A stretch of DNA of 64,000 nt. Origin: an uncultured Victivallales bacterium (GTDB lineage Bacteria; Verrucomicrobiota; Lentisphaeria; Victivallales; UBA1829). A model generated the notes under the pieces. It was not told the DNA's origin and made no database searches. It was given only the letters and a program-made list of their open reading frames with translations. Numbering within the stretch: position 1 is the first letter of the stretch; each line of letters opens with the position of its first letter. The DNA lies in assembly GCA_934661375.1 (NCBI GenBank), contig CAKUJH010000002.1, forward strand, positions 100,447 through 164,446, given 5' to 3'. The position numbers were made by a program, and so were the translations under genes. Below are positions 18,329 to 27,711 of the stretch, piece after piece.

Positions 18329-19552
18329 TTATTTCCGGAAAACCCGGTCCGCCGCATTCAGATATGCGGTCCAGTCGCTCGCAAGGATGGAATGCTCCCC
18401 CGTGCGCAGGAAATAACAGACGTCCGTACCGGCCTCCGTGTCCGGCGGCGGCATGGTTTCCGAGTCGAGCGTCTCCTTGCCGTAGAGCCGGAATGCGGGA
18501 CCCGCCTTCACCAGTGAAAGATATTCCCCTTTCGGGTCCGCCCAGAGGTCTTCGGTTGCACTGTGGACACAAAGCACACGGGGAGCCGCAAGCGCCAGCA
18601 GCTCATGCTGGTCGAACGGCAGTTTTTCCGGATGCCGGATGTACGAATCCAGTTCATCATTGAACCAGTAGTAACCAATCCGGCTCAAATGATACATGGA
18701 GAACAGGGTTTCTCCGAAAAGCCGCCGGCTGAGGGCCGCGCCGCCGCAGCCGGAGTCATTGACGCAGATCACTTTGAAGCGTTCGTCATTGACTCCCGCC
18801 CACAGGGCGGTTTTTCCCAGCCGGGAGTGTCCGACGCAGAGAGCTTTTCCGCCGTCGATTTCCGGCTGTTCAGACAGGCAGTCCAGCATACGGGAATACC
18901 CCCATGCCCAGGCACTGATCGCAGAGGCGTTGCGGGGGCGTCCGTCCAGTTCCTCACGATTCCGGAACAGTTCATAGACGCTGGTCATCCAGCGGTCGTC
19001 ATAGGTGTCTGCGAAAAAATCATGGTATGAACAGATAGCCAGGGCATAACCGCGTTTCATGATGTCGTCGATGGGCCAGCGCTCGACGCGTCCGCCGGGA
19101 CGCAGGAATGAAGAATCGCGTTTACCCATCTGTCCGGTCATGGTGACATCATCCTCATCCGTGGCGGATTCATTGCCGCCGAAAGTCAGGCTGACCGCAA
19201 CGGGAACTTTCCCCTGCGCATCCGCGGGGATGTAGAGCAGCATGATTGCCATGCGCCGCATTCCGTTGTCCATGATGAAATCCATGCGGATCTCCCGGCG
19301 GATTGCCAGGCCGTTCCGCGCGTCCTTTTTTTCGGTCAGCACCGTATAGCGGACCCGGTCCGGCGGCGGGGGAATTTCTCCGTACATGATTTCCTGAAAC
19401 ATTTTCAGCAGTTCCGGCCGTCGTTTGTTCTGCCATTGTTCACGGGACACGACTTTTTCGCCGTCGCTGCAGACCAGCAGTTCCGGCAAAGAGTAAGCGG
19501 GCATTTCCGCCTCGTCGCGGTTTTCCTTCCATGGGATTGTTTCCTGATACAT
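18329..19552 (-). CDS. CE15-like (glucuronoyl esterase/acetyl xylan esterase type) alpha/beta hydrolase, no signal peptide
   Basis: The 407-residue protein has the CE15 nucleophile motif GHSRLGKTALWAG (Ser near residue 243) and a C-terminal GEHSILASDW stretch that supplies the catalytic His. CE15 enzymes cleave ester links between glucuronoxylan and lignin; relatives act on acetylated or methylated sugars. I see no secretion signal, so it probably acts on imported sugars or oligosaccharides. ATG 19552 follows AAGGAG at good spacing; the longer frame upstream is non-conserved. It has its own promoter and a downstream hairpin, so it is probably a single-gene unit. Confidence 0.75.
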   Translation of the reverse strand: MYQETIPWKENRDEAEMPAYSLPELLVCSDGEKVVSREQWQNKRRPELLKMFQEIMYGEIPPPPDRVRYTVLTEKKDARNGLAIRREIRMDFIMDNGMRRMAIMLLYIPADAQGKVPVAVSLTFGGNESATDEDDVTMTGQMGKRDSSFLRPGGRVERWPIDDIMKRGYALAICSYHDFFADTYDDRWMTSVYELFRNREELDGRPRNASAISAWAWGYSRMLDCLSEQPEIDGGKALCVGHSRLGKTALWAGVNDERFKVICVNDSGCGGAALSRRLFGETLFSMYHLSRIGYYWFNDELDSYIRHPEKLPFDQHELLALAAPRVLCVHSATEDLWADPKGEYLSLVKAGPAFRLYGKETLDSETMPPPDTEAGTDVCYFLRTGEHSILASDWTAYLNAADRVFRK

Positions 19553-19650
19553 TCCTGCAACTCCTTCTCTTGAATTCCTCCATGCCGGATCCCGCGCCGT
19601 ATCGGAACGTCTGAAATCCTTGATTTGAACGCGGATGCCCGGCAATGCTT

Positions 19651-19678
19651 ACCATAGCATCTTTCAGTGTTTTTTCAA
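19651..19678 (-). promoter_or_regulatory. Candidate promoter of the CE15-like esterase gene
   Basis: TTGAAA (19678-19673), a 16-bp spacer, then TATGGT (19656-19651) preceded by TGC. The leader to ATG 19552 would be about 90 nt. I see no clear operator around it. Confidence 0.4.
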
Positions 19679-19744
19679 TTTTATTTTCCCGAATTGTCAA
19701 AAAAACTGCAACATTCATGACGGAAAAAGACTCCGGCCAAGTCA

Positions 19745-21619
19745 TCACTTGAACAGAATAATGACGTACATGGGATTTCCGGAAAGCCGGATTTCATTTC
19801 CGGCCATCACAGCCTCGCCGCCCAGCGGACAATAGACGAGTTTCACCGGCTTCTCTGTCGAAATGACGCTGCCGCAATTCCGCGGCTTTGCCGATTCTGT
19901 CAGACTGATGGAACTGCGCTGTTTGCGCAGGCTGTCCAGCGGATGAAGCCGTATTTCGTAATCCAAAGCCAGCAGATGCGCAGTATTTCCGCGCAGGGCG
20001 ACCGCATAACCTTCGGCTTTGATTCCCGGGATTTTCCGTCCGTGCGCCGCAATTATTTCCCGGATCCCGGAAGGGGTGCGCGACGGATTGCGGAAGAAAC
20101 CTTTGCGGACTTCCCGCCATTCGTCCCTGCCCTTATAAGGGAAATCCTGATGCGTCAGCCAGTGCAGGTCTTCCGGGCGGCTGTCCGGATGCGCGGGAAA
20201 AGTTGTCAGATCATCCGGACCGAATGCGAAAACATATCCGCCGGCGGAAAGATACTTTTCCATGGATTCCCGTTCCTGTGCCGTCATGACCGGAGCGGAC
20301 GGCAGGAACACACACGGAATGTCCGCCGCATTTTCCGGGAAAACGAAAATGGTTTCCGCCGGGATCCCAGCTTTGCACAGGCGGAACATGAACGAACGGT
20401 AATCCAGAGTGGAACCGGTTTCGCAGGCGCCGAAATAGGAATCGGTTTTGGTGGTTTCGGAAAAGTAAACGGCGCAAACGGATCTCTGTTCGCCGGCGAA
20501 AAGTTCCGGATGCTCCTTTTCGAAAGCGAAAGCGCGACTTGCCGGCGCGGCGTCATCCGGAAGCTGTGCCAGCTGCTCATGCGTCAGCCCCAGATTGCCT
20601 TTCAGTGTGGAGAACCAGGTGGAAAAACCGTTCATATGATTCAACGCCCAGAGATGTTCCGCGGAATCCGGGAAAAAACCATAGCCGATCGCCGTTACCG
20701 GGACCTGATACATTCTGGAAATTCCGGCATGATACGAGCCGGAAGCCAGATGTTCGCACACGTTCCCCGGCTCATCGCCGCATATTTCCATATTCAGCCG
20801 GTTGTCGCCCCGCAGAAATTCATGCGCGCTCTGGGCGTTATAGTTGTTTCCGCCGTATGCGCCGGATGTGCAGCAGGACATCAGCGGGAATTTTTCGGGA
20901 AGCGAGTCTTTCACATATTCCACGAATTCGCCGACCGATTCCCGGCGCATGCGCAGGTACTCTGTCCAGCGCGGATTGCTCCAGTTCAGCCAGAATCCGG
21001 CGTCGTCCGCCGCGGGTAGCCTGAAAGAAAGTCTGGCGCGGCAGCAAGGACATGCGCACTGATAAAAACCTCCGAACCAGATCATGTCATCGCACATCAG
21101 CCCCCGGATGCCGGTTTCGGCAAGGAGCCTTGACAGATATCTGCGGTATGCCGCGCGGAATCCCGGATTGTTGATGCAGTATTCTTCCGCGGAGTATTGT
21201 TTCACCTGCATGGGCTGTCCGGTCCGGGCGTCAAGCGTGCGCCATGAATTGATGAATTCGCCGTTGTACTGCCACGAGGAAACGGCTTCTCCGGACGGGA
21301 CCAGCGGCAGATGCCGCATGTACCTGAACATCAGCGGCCGGAGGTCTTCCGGGCGGCTGTACCGGTGAGTCAATGTGCAGGAATGATGGTCAAACAGTTG
21401 CAGTCCCCGCTCATCCAGAGCCTGCGCGACCTCTCTGATGTAATAATGCAGAATATCCCAGTAAGGCAGATAGTCCCAGCGGAAGTGCGCGCCGAAAATA
21501 ATTGCCGTGTCGGCATTGGCAGCGGCAAAGGAGTCCGCCCTGCGCTGTATGTCGTCGAATACGCCGTTGTTTCCTATTTCCAGATCTTTCCAGGAGACCC
21601 ACCAGCTTAATGCTCTCAT
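19745..21619 (-). CDS. Large putative glycosidase-like protein, family unassigned
   Basis: This 624-residue protein has no signal peptide. The N-terminal two-thirds resembles a (beta/alpha)8 barrel of glycosidase type: conserved Trp/Tyr/Asp-rich strands such as GIRGLMCDDMIWFGGFYQ, which looks like a catalytic-strand motif. A CxCPCC cluster (CACPCCRARL) near residue 205 may bind a metal. The C-terminal part resembles the beta-galactosidase trimerisation-like and beta-sandwich domains of GH42-like enzymes (AADIPCVFLPSAPVMTAQER). I cannot assign a GH family. It lies 15 nt below the prepilin-like gene, so it belongs to the same transcript. Confidence 0.6.
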   Translation of the reverse strand: MRALSWWVSWKDLEIGNNGVFDDIQRRADSFAAANADTAIIFGAHFRWDYLPYWDILHYYIREVAQALDERGLQLFDHHSCTLTHRYSRPEDLRPLMFRYMRHLPLVPSGEAVSSWQYNGEFINSWRTLDARTGQPMQVKQYSAEEYCINNPGFRAAYRRYLSRLLAETGIRGLMCDDMIWFGGFYQCACPCCRARLSFRLPAADDAGFWLNWSNPRWTEYLRMRRESVGEFVEYVKDSLPEKFPLMSCCTSGAYGGNNYNAQSAHEFLRGDNRLNMEICGDEPGNVCEHLASGSYHAGISRMYQVPVTAIGYGFFPDSAEHLWALNHMNGFSTWFSTLKGNLGLTHEQLAQLPDDAAPASRAFAFEKEHPELFAGEQRSVCAVYFSETTKTDSYFGACETGSTLDYRSFMFRLCKAGIPAETIFVFPENAADIPCVFLPSAPVMTAQERESMEKYLSAGGYVFAFGPDDLTTFPAHPDSRPEDLHWLTHQDFPYKGRDEWREVRKGFFRNPSRTPSGIREIIAAHGRKIPGIKAEGYAVALRGNTAHLLALDYEIRLHPLDSLRKQRSSISLTESAKPRNCGSVISTEKPVKLVYCPLGGEAVMAGNEIRLSGNPMYVIILFK

Positions 21620-21634
21620 TTCAAATCTCCGGTT

Positions 21635-22426
21635 TCACAGTGATGCATCATCATTTCTGTTATAGTTCTGCGGACCGGTTTTAATGACGATGCCGTTTCT
21701 GGAATAAAAGGAAATGCCGGAAAGGTTCAGCTGGCCGGCATCGGGGGCGTCGGCATGTCCGTCCGCAAAAGCCGCATTCACCTGCGAAAGCCCGTGCTGA
21801 GCATACGCCATGCCGGTGTCTCCGACAGTATTGATGTTCGGATTGAAAATATACCAGGGTTTGTATACGCCGGAACTGAGCCGGATGGAGTCTGCGAACA
21901 GGATCGCGCGCGAAGGAGCGGCATTTTTGCAGTAAAAACTTCCTGCACCGACACTTCCGCCCTGAAATATGCGGACCGGATTCCGGGAAATGTTGACGGA
22001 GCCGGCGGATGTCGGGAAGCGTATCATGCCGCAGGTATAACCGCAGCTGTACGCAAAGTCAACAGTCTCGGTGATGTATTTGGAACTCATGGCGGGACAG
22101 AACAGTGTTTTTTTGTCTTTCAGATATCCTGCATCGGACAAGGTATGGCACCACAGCGTCGCCGCACTCGCTCCGGCTGGCGTATATGCGGTCAGCGGAA
22201 CAAATCCCTTGTTGTCGTCGGCATACGTTACTGCGGTCAGCATGACCTGTTTCAGATTGGAAATGCAGCTTATTTTTCCGGCGGTCTCCCTGGCTTTGTT
22301 CAAAGCCGGCAGCAGCATCCCCGCCAGAACGGCGATCACAGCTATCACGACAAGGAGTTCTATTAATGTGAAATTCAACATGTTACGACAAAAGCCAACG
22401 TTTTTTCCTGTTCGATGCTTTTTCAT
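21635..22426 (-). CDS. Prepilin-like protein with type IV pilin N-terminal methylation motif (DUF1559-like)
   Basis: The 263-residue protein has a short basic leader, then FTLIELLVVIAVIAVLAG MLLPALNKAR, the hydrophobic pilin helix. A variable body follows, ending in a HGLSQVNAAFADGHAD segment that matches the H-x9-DG signature of planctomycete/Lentisphaerota proteins. The residue before the methylated Phe is Asn, not the usual Gly. Start 22426 is preceded by AAGGGA. Such proteins are numerous in these phyla and their function is mostly unknown; pseudopilins of type II-like secretion are one possibility. Confidence 0.85.
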   Translation of the reverse strand: MKKHRTGKNVGFCRNMLNFTLIELLVVIAVIAVLAGMLLPALNKARETAGKISCISNLKQVMLTAVTYADDNKGFVPLTAYTPAGASAATLWCHTLSDAGYLKDKKTLFCPAMSSKYITETVDFAYSCGYTCGMIRFPTSAGSVNISRNPVRIFQGGSVGAGSFYCKNAAPSRAILFADSIRLSSGVYKPWYIFNPNINTVGDTGMAYAQHGLSQVNAAFADGHADAPDAGQLNLSGISFYSRNGIVIKTGPQNYNRNDDASL

Positions 22427-22542
22427 GGCAATCCCTTTTCCTGTTCCGTTTTCATTAAAACTTATATCGTCAATCGGACCGGACCGGACGGTTCAGCCCA
22501 ATTAACGATAAAACGAATTTTTCTGCCGGACGGTTTTCCTGT

Positions 22543-23445
22543 TTATTTCATTTCGGCATAAGCCTCATCAATTTTCCGAGTCAATGCCGGATTCTTGCCA
22601 GCCGTTCCCGGAACTGAATTGGCTTTATAGATCAGCCGTTTGGCATTGCGGACATCCTTCAGGTAATAGAAATAAATGTGCGCCGCCAAAGTCCGGCACT
22701 CCGCCTGAATCTGAGGCGGGATCTTCTGAAGAGATTCCGTTTTTTCCAATTCCGCCAGGGCCTTCTTATATTCACGGACCGTGCAGAGCACTGTGGCATA
22801 GCGCAAGGCAAAAATGGCACTCTGCCAGGACGGCGGATTTTCCAGCTTCATGCCGGCAAACATTTTCACCGCGTCTCCGGTTTTTCCGGATTTGCCCAGC
22901 GCATCCGCTTTTCCGATCAGGGCGTTGTTCTTTGCGGAAGCGGAAATGCCCGGAGTCTGGATCAGTTCATCGAAAACGTCAATGGCTTCGGCATGTTTCC
23001 CCTGACGGTCAAGCAGTATACCCGCCTGATACAGGGCGGAAGAATAAGCCCAGGTATATCCTTTCCGGTTTTTTACCCGGAGATACGCTTTCACCGCATC
23101 ATCCGTTCTTGCCGGATCGCGCTGCAGGAAAAGTCCCCGCCAGAAATCGGAGATCTCCCCCTGTCCGGCGGGCAGCGGTTCCGCTGCAAGCTGTTCCGCC
23201 AGATACTTTTCCATCTGAACGAAGTCCCGCGAATAGTAACAGCAGGAAATAATCTGATTTCTGGCTCCGATCTGCAGATCTTTGCTGGCGGTCAGTTTCA
23301 TGGCTTCCTGATAACTCGCCATCGCTTCTTTGTACTTGCCCGCCTTGTATTTCGCCAAAGCGTCCCTGTCTGCCTCCACATACGTTTCAAACGCGCCCGC
23401 GGCAACGCTGAGAATGCCGCACAATGCAATCAATGAAATTTTCAT
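22543..23445 (-). CDS. Exported TPR-repeat protein
   Basis: The 300-residue protein has a signal peptide (about residues 1-18, ending AAGA) followed by tetratricopeptide-like helical repeats (for example LAKYKAGKYKEAMASYQEA and LLDRQGKHAEAIDVFDELI). It is probably a periplasmic or surface scaffold. It lies 27 nt below the large secreted glycosidase and above the prepilin-like gene, so it may organise glycan-binding or secretion components. The function is not recognised. Confidence 0.75.
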   Translation of the reverse strand: MKISLIALCGILSVAAGAFETYVEADRDALAKYKAGKYKEAMASYQEAMKLTASKDLQIGARNQIISCCYYSRDFVQMEKYLAEQLAAEPLPAGQGEISDFWRGLFLQRDPARTDDAVKAYLRVKNRKGYTWAYSSALYQAGILLDRQGKHAEAIDVFDELIQTPGISASAKNNALIGKADALGKSGKTGDAVKMFAGMKLENPPSWQSAIFALRYATVLCTVREYKKALAELEKTESLQKIPPQIQAECRTLAAHIYFYYLKDVRNAKRLIYKANSVPGTAGKNPALTRKIDEAYAEMK

Positions 23446-23472
23446 GTCTTTTTCCTCCTGGCAGGTTGTTTT

Positions 23473-26400
23473 TTATCTGCCTGTGATTTTATAATAACGG
23501 GTTGTGCCGAACGGAACATTCCGGTCCGTAAATGACTTCACATTTCTGCCGAGAACTTCTCCGGAGAAGACTTCCGTCACGTCCGCCGGTTCTTTCAGCT
23601 CGATGGTCTTGTCTCCGGCACTCGAAGAATGGAGCATCAGGTAACTTCTGTTGCAGGAAACGACATCCCAGCCCTTTGAATAGCGGTGGATCCCCAGAAA
23701 TTCATAGATCCCCGCCATCAGCTTGCGGTCCGGCGGCATGAGACTGAAAATGTTGACTCCGTCTTTAGTCTGCTTGACCGCCAATGCATTTTTTCCCGCC
23801 GCCATGCCCAAAACTTCCGCTTCCGGATCATCCGCGTAAAGGAACGGACCGACAGAATATTCTTTGCCTCCGGCGGTGTAACGGGTAATCGGATGCTTCC
23901 GTCCATTCGGGGTGAATGCTGCATTGATCTGCCGCATGTCGCAGCCGAACCGGATACCGGTCAGGTCAAACATTGTCTGCGTGCTGAAACCGTCCGGACC
24001 GATGAATCCCGGAGCGTAACTCCACAATGCCGCGGCCTGGTTCTTCCGGAGTTTCCGCCGGATCTTCGCCGCCTTTTCCGGAGTGAATTCATAGGTGTTG
24101 ACGAAGAGGTACAGTTTGTAGTCCGGCATATCCGGATTGTCGATATCGCTCAGCAGATAGGAATCGAACGGCGCACCTGCATGGTACAGTTCATCATAGA
24201 AGATCAGTCCGTGATCCCGGAGAAAATTCCGGTTCCGGTTGTAACCGGTATGTCTCATGCTGCCTTCATCAAAAATCAGCGCGACTTCCGCCACGGAGGA
24301 GCAGTCGTCTTTCAGCTGGGCGTCCGCCTGTTTCTGCAGCCGCGCCATTTCATCAATGATATGTGTTTCATGATAGGTATACGCATGAACTCCGGGCAGA
24401 GCGAGGAACCAGCATCCCATCTGCATCGTGGAAGCGAGACAGAACCCGCGGCGGATCTGCATACAGGATTCCTGCCAGTTGCGCAAAGCTCCCTGCTGCG
24501 GTTCGGGAAAAACATGCGTCCGCAAATCGTTTTCATGCCAGACCAGTTTGTTGTGAAGCCTTGCACTGCCGTTGAACGGATTCAGGTTGACGCCGGTCTG
24601 TCCCAGTTTCCGCAGGGAATAGACGATCGGCGTGGCTATGTGATCAATGCTTTTCAGGCGGAAAATCCGTTCCGTGGTGAATACTGCGCTGATGAACTGT
24701 GTGGCGTTGGACGACGATGTGTAATGCAGATCGTAACCGTAATAAGTCGTAACCGTTTTCCGGCTGCCGCAGCCGCGTTTCAGCGCAGAAGTCATCCGGT
24801 CCACGCCAAGCACGGTACGGTCCGCCATGTAGTCACGGAAATCATAGCACGGACGCGCCTTCACCGGGTCGCGGAAATTGAAATGTTCGCTGGCGAGCCG
24901 GAACTCCGGAGCCGGAACTTTCGCCGTATCCAGCGTAACAGACGGATCATTCCAGGCTTTCTGTAAAGCGGCGTCGGTCTTGTATTTTTCACGCAGCCAG
25001 CCGCGGAAAGTATTCCGGGTCGCCTTGGAATAGCCGCCGACAGCGCTGCCGAGGAAGCATCCCGGCCAGTACCATTCTCCGCCGCCTGCCATAAACAATT
25101 TATAATCATAGACATATCCGGCATAATCCTGTTTTTCGACATGCCGCGCCAGGGCTTCCAGCATATCCGAACACTGTTCCAGCCAGACGTCCGAACCGAG
25201 CGGCGCGGTATAGTAGATTTTCAGCTGGTCGCCGGAGCGTCCGGACACCAGATAAAGTTCCAGTTCGTCTTTGTATTTCTGCTGGAACCAGTGATTGGGT
25301 TCGGGATGCAGGGCAACCTGGATGCGGCCGTTGGGATTCAGTTCGATCATCTTGCGGATCAGCCGGTCGACCAGCGTGAAATCATACTGCCCCGTGCCTT
25401 TCCAGATGTGCGGGAAATCCCGCCAGGAGCCAGGCATGACGCCGTTGAGTTTGAACCCGGCGGCAGGAAAATCTTCAAGTTTCTTGTAGTATTCGGGATC
25501 GGACGAAACATTTACCATAGTTTGATAAAGCAGGGGCGCGTAAAGCCGGTCGCCGATTTTAAGCCGCATGGCTCCTTTGTCCCATGCAATTGTCGAAACC
25601 GGATTTCCTTCGATTTTCTGCGGTTCCGGCAGATTTTTGAGCCAGGCGTCCGTCTGCGGCAGCCGCTTTTTGTATTCAGGGTCATAACCGGGAATCAGCG
25701 CCTCCATATATTCGGTGCGGGCCGGCAGTTTTTCCCAGGAATCAATGCCCGGCTCTCCGGCATATTTTGCCCGATCCAGCTCATAAAGCTTCCGGATTTC
25801 CTCGCCGGAAAGCGCAGAACCGTACAGAGACAAATCATTCACGATCATGTTGGAATTGACTTTGTTGATCAGAATTCCTTTTTCGCGAACAGCCCCGATA
25901 TAAAGCGGGTCACTGTCTGGTTTCAAGGTGCTGATCGGAACATTTTTAGAGAGAGCCAGCTTGGCGTTGACGTAAATCTCCAGTTTACCGCGGCCGAACA
26001 CCCAGGTGATCATGCTCCAGCGTCCGGGCAAGGCTTCGGCGGCTTTCAGATCAACGACCGCTTTCCGGTCCGGATACGAAACCATGGTGCCCCATCCTTC
26101 CGTGGCGATCTTGGCTTCCCCGTGTGCCGTATTGCAATAGAACGAAGGGTAAATATTGTGGACTCCGCACCGGATTTGCGGTGTCCCAGGAAGCATTCCC
26201 CGGAAAAATACGGAATTGTCCTGACCGCGCGCTCCGCCGAAATACCAGGCGTTCAGCGTAAAACACTCGTTCAGCGCGGGCAGCTGTTCCGCCGGAATGT
26301 GGAACTGAGCACCTTCTGCAACCCGCAGTCCGCCGCGTTCAAACAGGAACAGTTCCTGTGGCGAAACCAGCGTAAATTTTCCGCTGCGGTCAGTTAAACT

Positions 26401-26511
26401 TTTCTGATGAAGCGTCTTGTCCAGTTTGAAGTGAAATACCGGCTCCGCCGCGCAAACCGGCAGAATCAACGACGTCAGCAACATGTACAAATGCCATCTG
26501 TTTTTTTTCAT
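23473..26511 (-). CDS. Secreted LamG-like domain plus GH42-like glycosidase
   Basis: The 1012-residue protein has a signal peptide (residues 1-21, PVCAAEP). A concanavalin/LamG-like sandwich (about 25-240) follows, with FTLNAWYFGGARGQDNSVFF and YIGAVREKG. A large beta-galactosidase-like TIM-barrel region (about 310-760) and a C-terminal trimerisation-like and beta-sandwich part complete it. GH42-like features include VALHPEPNHWFQQ and YKLFMAGGGEWYW. It is likely to bind and hydrolyse an extracellular polysaccharide; the substrate is unknown. It is second in the operon, 13 nt after the regulator. Confidence 0.7.
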   Translation of the reverse strand: MKKNRWHLYMLLTSLILPVCAAEPVFHFKLDKTLHQKSLTDRSGKFTLVSPQELFLFERGGLRVAEGAQFHIPAEQLPALNECFTLNAWYFGGARGQDNSVFFRGMLPGTPQIRCGVHNIYPSFYCNTAHGEAKIATEGWGTMVSYPDRKAVVDLKAAEALPGRWSMITWVFGRGKLEIYVNAKLALSKNVPISTLKPDSDPLYIGAVREKGILINKVNSNMIVNDLSLYGSALSGEEIRKLYELDRAKYAGEPGIDSWEKLPARTEYMEALIPGYDPEYKKRLPQTDAWLKNLPEPQKIEGNPVSTIAWDKGAMRLKIGDRLYAPLLYQTMVNVSSDPEYYKKLEDFPAAGFKLNGVMPGSWRDFPHIWKGTGQYDFTLVDRLIRKMIELNPNGRIQVALHPEPNHWFQQKYKDELELYLVSGRSGDQLKIYYTAPLGSDVWLEQCSDMLEALARHVEKQDYAGYVYDYKLFMAGGGEWYWPGCFLGSAVGGYSKATRNTFRGWLREKYKTDAALQKAWNDPSVTLDTAKVPAPEFRLASEHFNFRDPVKARPCYDFRDYMADRTVLGVDRMTSALKRGCGSRKTVTTYYGYDLHYTSSSNATQFISAVFTTERIFRLKSIDHIATPIVYSLRKLGQTGVNLNPFNGSARLHNKLVWHENDLRTHVFPEPQQGALRNWQESCMQIRRGFCLASTMQMGCWFLALPGVHAYTYHETHIIDEMARLQKQADAQLKDDCSSVAEVALIFDEGSMRHTGYNRNRNFLRDHGLIFYDELYHAGAPFDSYLLSDIDNPDMPDYKLYLFVNTYEFTPEKAAKIRRKLRKNQAAALWSYAPGFIGPDGFSTQTMFDLTGIRFGCDMRQINAAFTPNGRKHPITRYTAGGKEYSVGPFLYADDPEAEVLGMAAGKNALAVKQTKDGVNIFSLMPPDRKLMAGIYEFLGIHRYSKGWDVVSCNRSYLMLHSSSAGDKTIELKEPADVTEVFSGEVLGRNVKSFTDRNVPFGTTRYYKITGR

Positions 26512-26524
26512 ACTGTTTCCTCTT

Positions 26525-27547
26525 TTATTGTTTCAGGGTATGGTTTTTCATGATAAACGGGATTCGGATTTCCTTGATCTGTGAATCACCGTTCAGAATT
26601 TCGAGCAGGCGGCGGGCGGCAAGTTCCAGCATGGCGGCATTGTCTTCATAGAAGGAGACGTCGGCAAACGTTTCCGGAAAGAAATTCGTGGAAAATTCCG
26701 CGACCTTCATTGCGGGACGCATTCTTTTAAAGAAAGGGGCGGCACTGTGCAGAGTGATGACGGCATCAGGACAATCGGGATTCCATTGTTTCAGAATCTC
26801 GCGGACTATGGTCTCGTGATACTTCTCGCCCACCGCTCTGTAAACCGCAATGTGATCGCGGATCTGGAAGAACTTCGGTTCAAAATCCCCGCCCAATTCC
26901 GTAACAAAGACCTGATGAATATCCTGAAGATAATTCAGAAAATCCCGGTTGCGTTTGTATCCGAGATATCCGATCCGGCGGCAGCCACTTTCCCTGAGCA
27001 GCCGGATCGCACGGGTATAGCCATCCAAATGATCCATGCCGACGTGATTGAACTCCGGAAAATTGCGGTTGACCGTGCAGATTGCGGGCAGTCCCGCCGC
27101 CAGAAGCGCATCGGCGATCTTGCGCGTAACTGCCCCGAACAGAGCAAATCCGTCCACCGGAAATTTCGTGAGCAGCTCCGGATTCGCATCGAACAGCTGC
27201 GGGTTGCAGGCGATGTTCATGACCTGATAGCCGGCGGACGACAATGAATAATTCAAATCATCAAACAACTGTTCCACTGTTTCGCCCTTGTTGGAAAAGC
27301 CGAGGAATCCCATGACATGAAATTTTTTACGGGCCGTTTCCGGGTGTATGACATACGTCCCGTCATACGGAACAACGCGCAGTTTCTGCTGCCGGACCAG
27401 ATATTGCACGGCGCGGCGGAGGGTAACATGATTGACCCTCAATTCATCGGCAAGACGATGCACGCCGGGCAAACGTCCGCTGATCTTATGATCCCGGATG
27501 TAATTCTCCAGCACAGCCGCCAGTGCAATGTATTTGTTTTCTGTCAT
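26525..27547 (-). CDS. GntR/LacI chimeric transcriptional regulator (AraR-like)
   Basis: The 340-residue protein has an N-terminal GntR winged helix (about residues 5-75, LADELRVNHVTLRRAVQYLV) joined to a LacI/periplasmic sugar-binding-type effector domain (about 85-330, with GYLGYKRNRDFL). This is the architecture of AraR-type regulators that sense sugars. It is the first gene of the glycosidase operon, so it probably controls it. ATG 27547 follows AAGGGA. The transcript leader would be only about 14 nt. Confidence 0.85.
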   Translation of the reverse strand: MTENKYIALAAVLENYIRDHKISGRLPGVHRLADELRVNHVTLRRAVQYLVRQQKLRVVPYDGTYVIHPETARKKFHVMGFLGFSNKGETVEQLFDDLNYSLSSAGYQVMNIACNPQLFDANPELLTKFPVDGFALFGAVTRKIADALLAAGLPAICTVNRNFPEFNHVGMDHLDGYTRAIRLLRESGCRRIGYLGYKRNRDFLNYLQDIHQVFVTELGGDFEPKFFQIRDHIAVYRAVGEKYHETIVREILKQWNPDCPDAVITLHSAAPFFKRMRPAMKVAEFSTNFFPETFADVSFYEDNAAMLELAARRLLEILNGDSQIKEIRIPFIMKNHTLKQ

Positions 27548-27567
27548 TTTTTCCCTTTCTGAAATCA

Positions 27568-27597
27568 AGTATAAGGGCTGTGCTACATTGATGTCAA
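27568..27597 (-). promoter_or_regulatory. Promoter of the GntR/LacI regulator-glycosidase operon
   Basis: TTGACA (27597-27592), an 18-bp spacer, then TATACT (27573-27568), just before the regulator ATG. I see no clear palindrome in or next to it, so the operator is not identified. Confidence 0.55.
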
Positions 27598-27642
27598 GGG
27601 GGGATTATGAAAAAAATACATTTTTTTTGCCGGAATCTTTCA

Positions 27643-27670
27643 TTGAATATAAGGAAACAGATGTTATTGT
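27643..27670 (+). promoter_or_regulatory. Weak candidate promoter of the C26 amidotransferase gene
   Basis: TTGAAT (27643-27648), a 16-bp spacer, then TATTGT (27665-27670), 41 nt before the GTG start; divergent from the regulator promoter. Confidence 0.3.
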
Positions 27671-27711
27671 AATGCAGATCCAGATTGCAAAAATGAAAAA
27701 AGGGGAAGAAC

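Noticed and set aside
22477..22495. CGGAC tandem repeat as a regulatory site
   Set aside because: It is short and GC-rich, and matches common codon-like composition; no promoter fits it.
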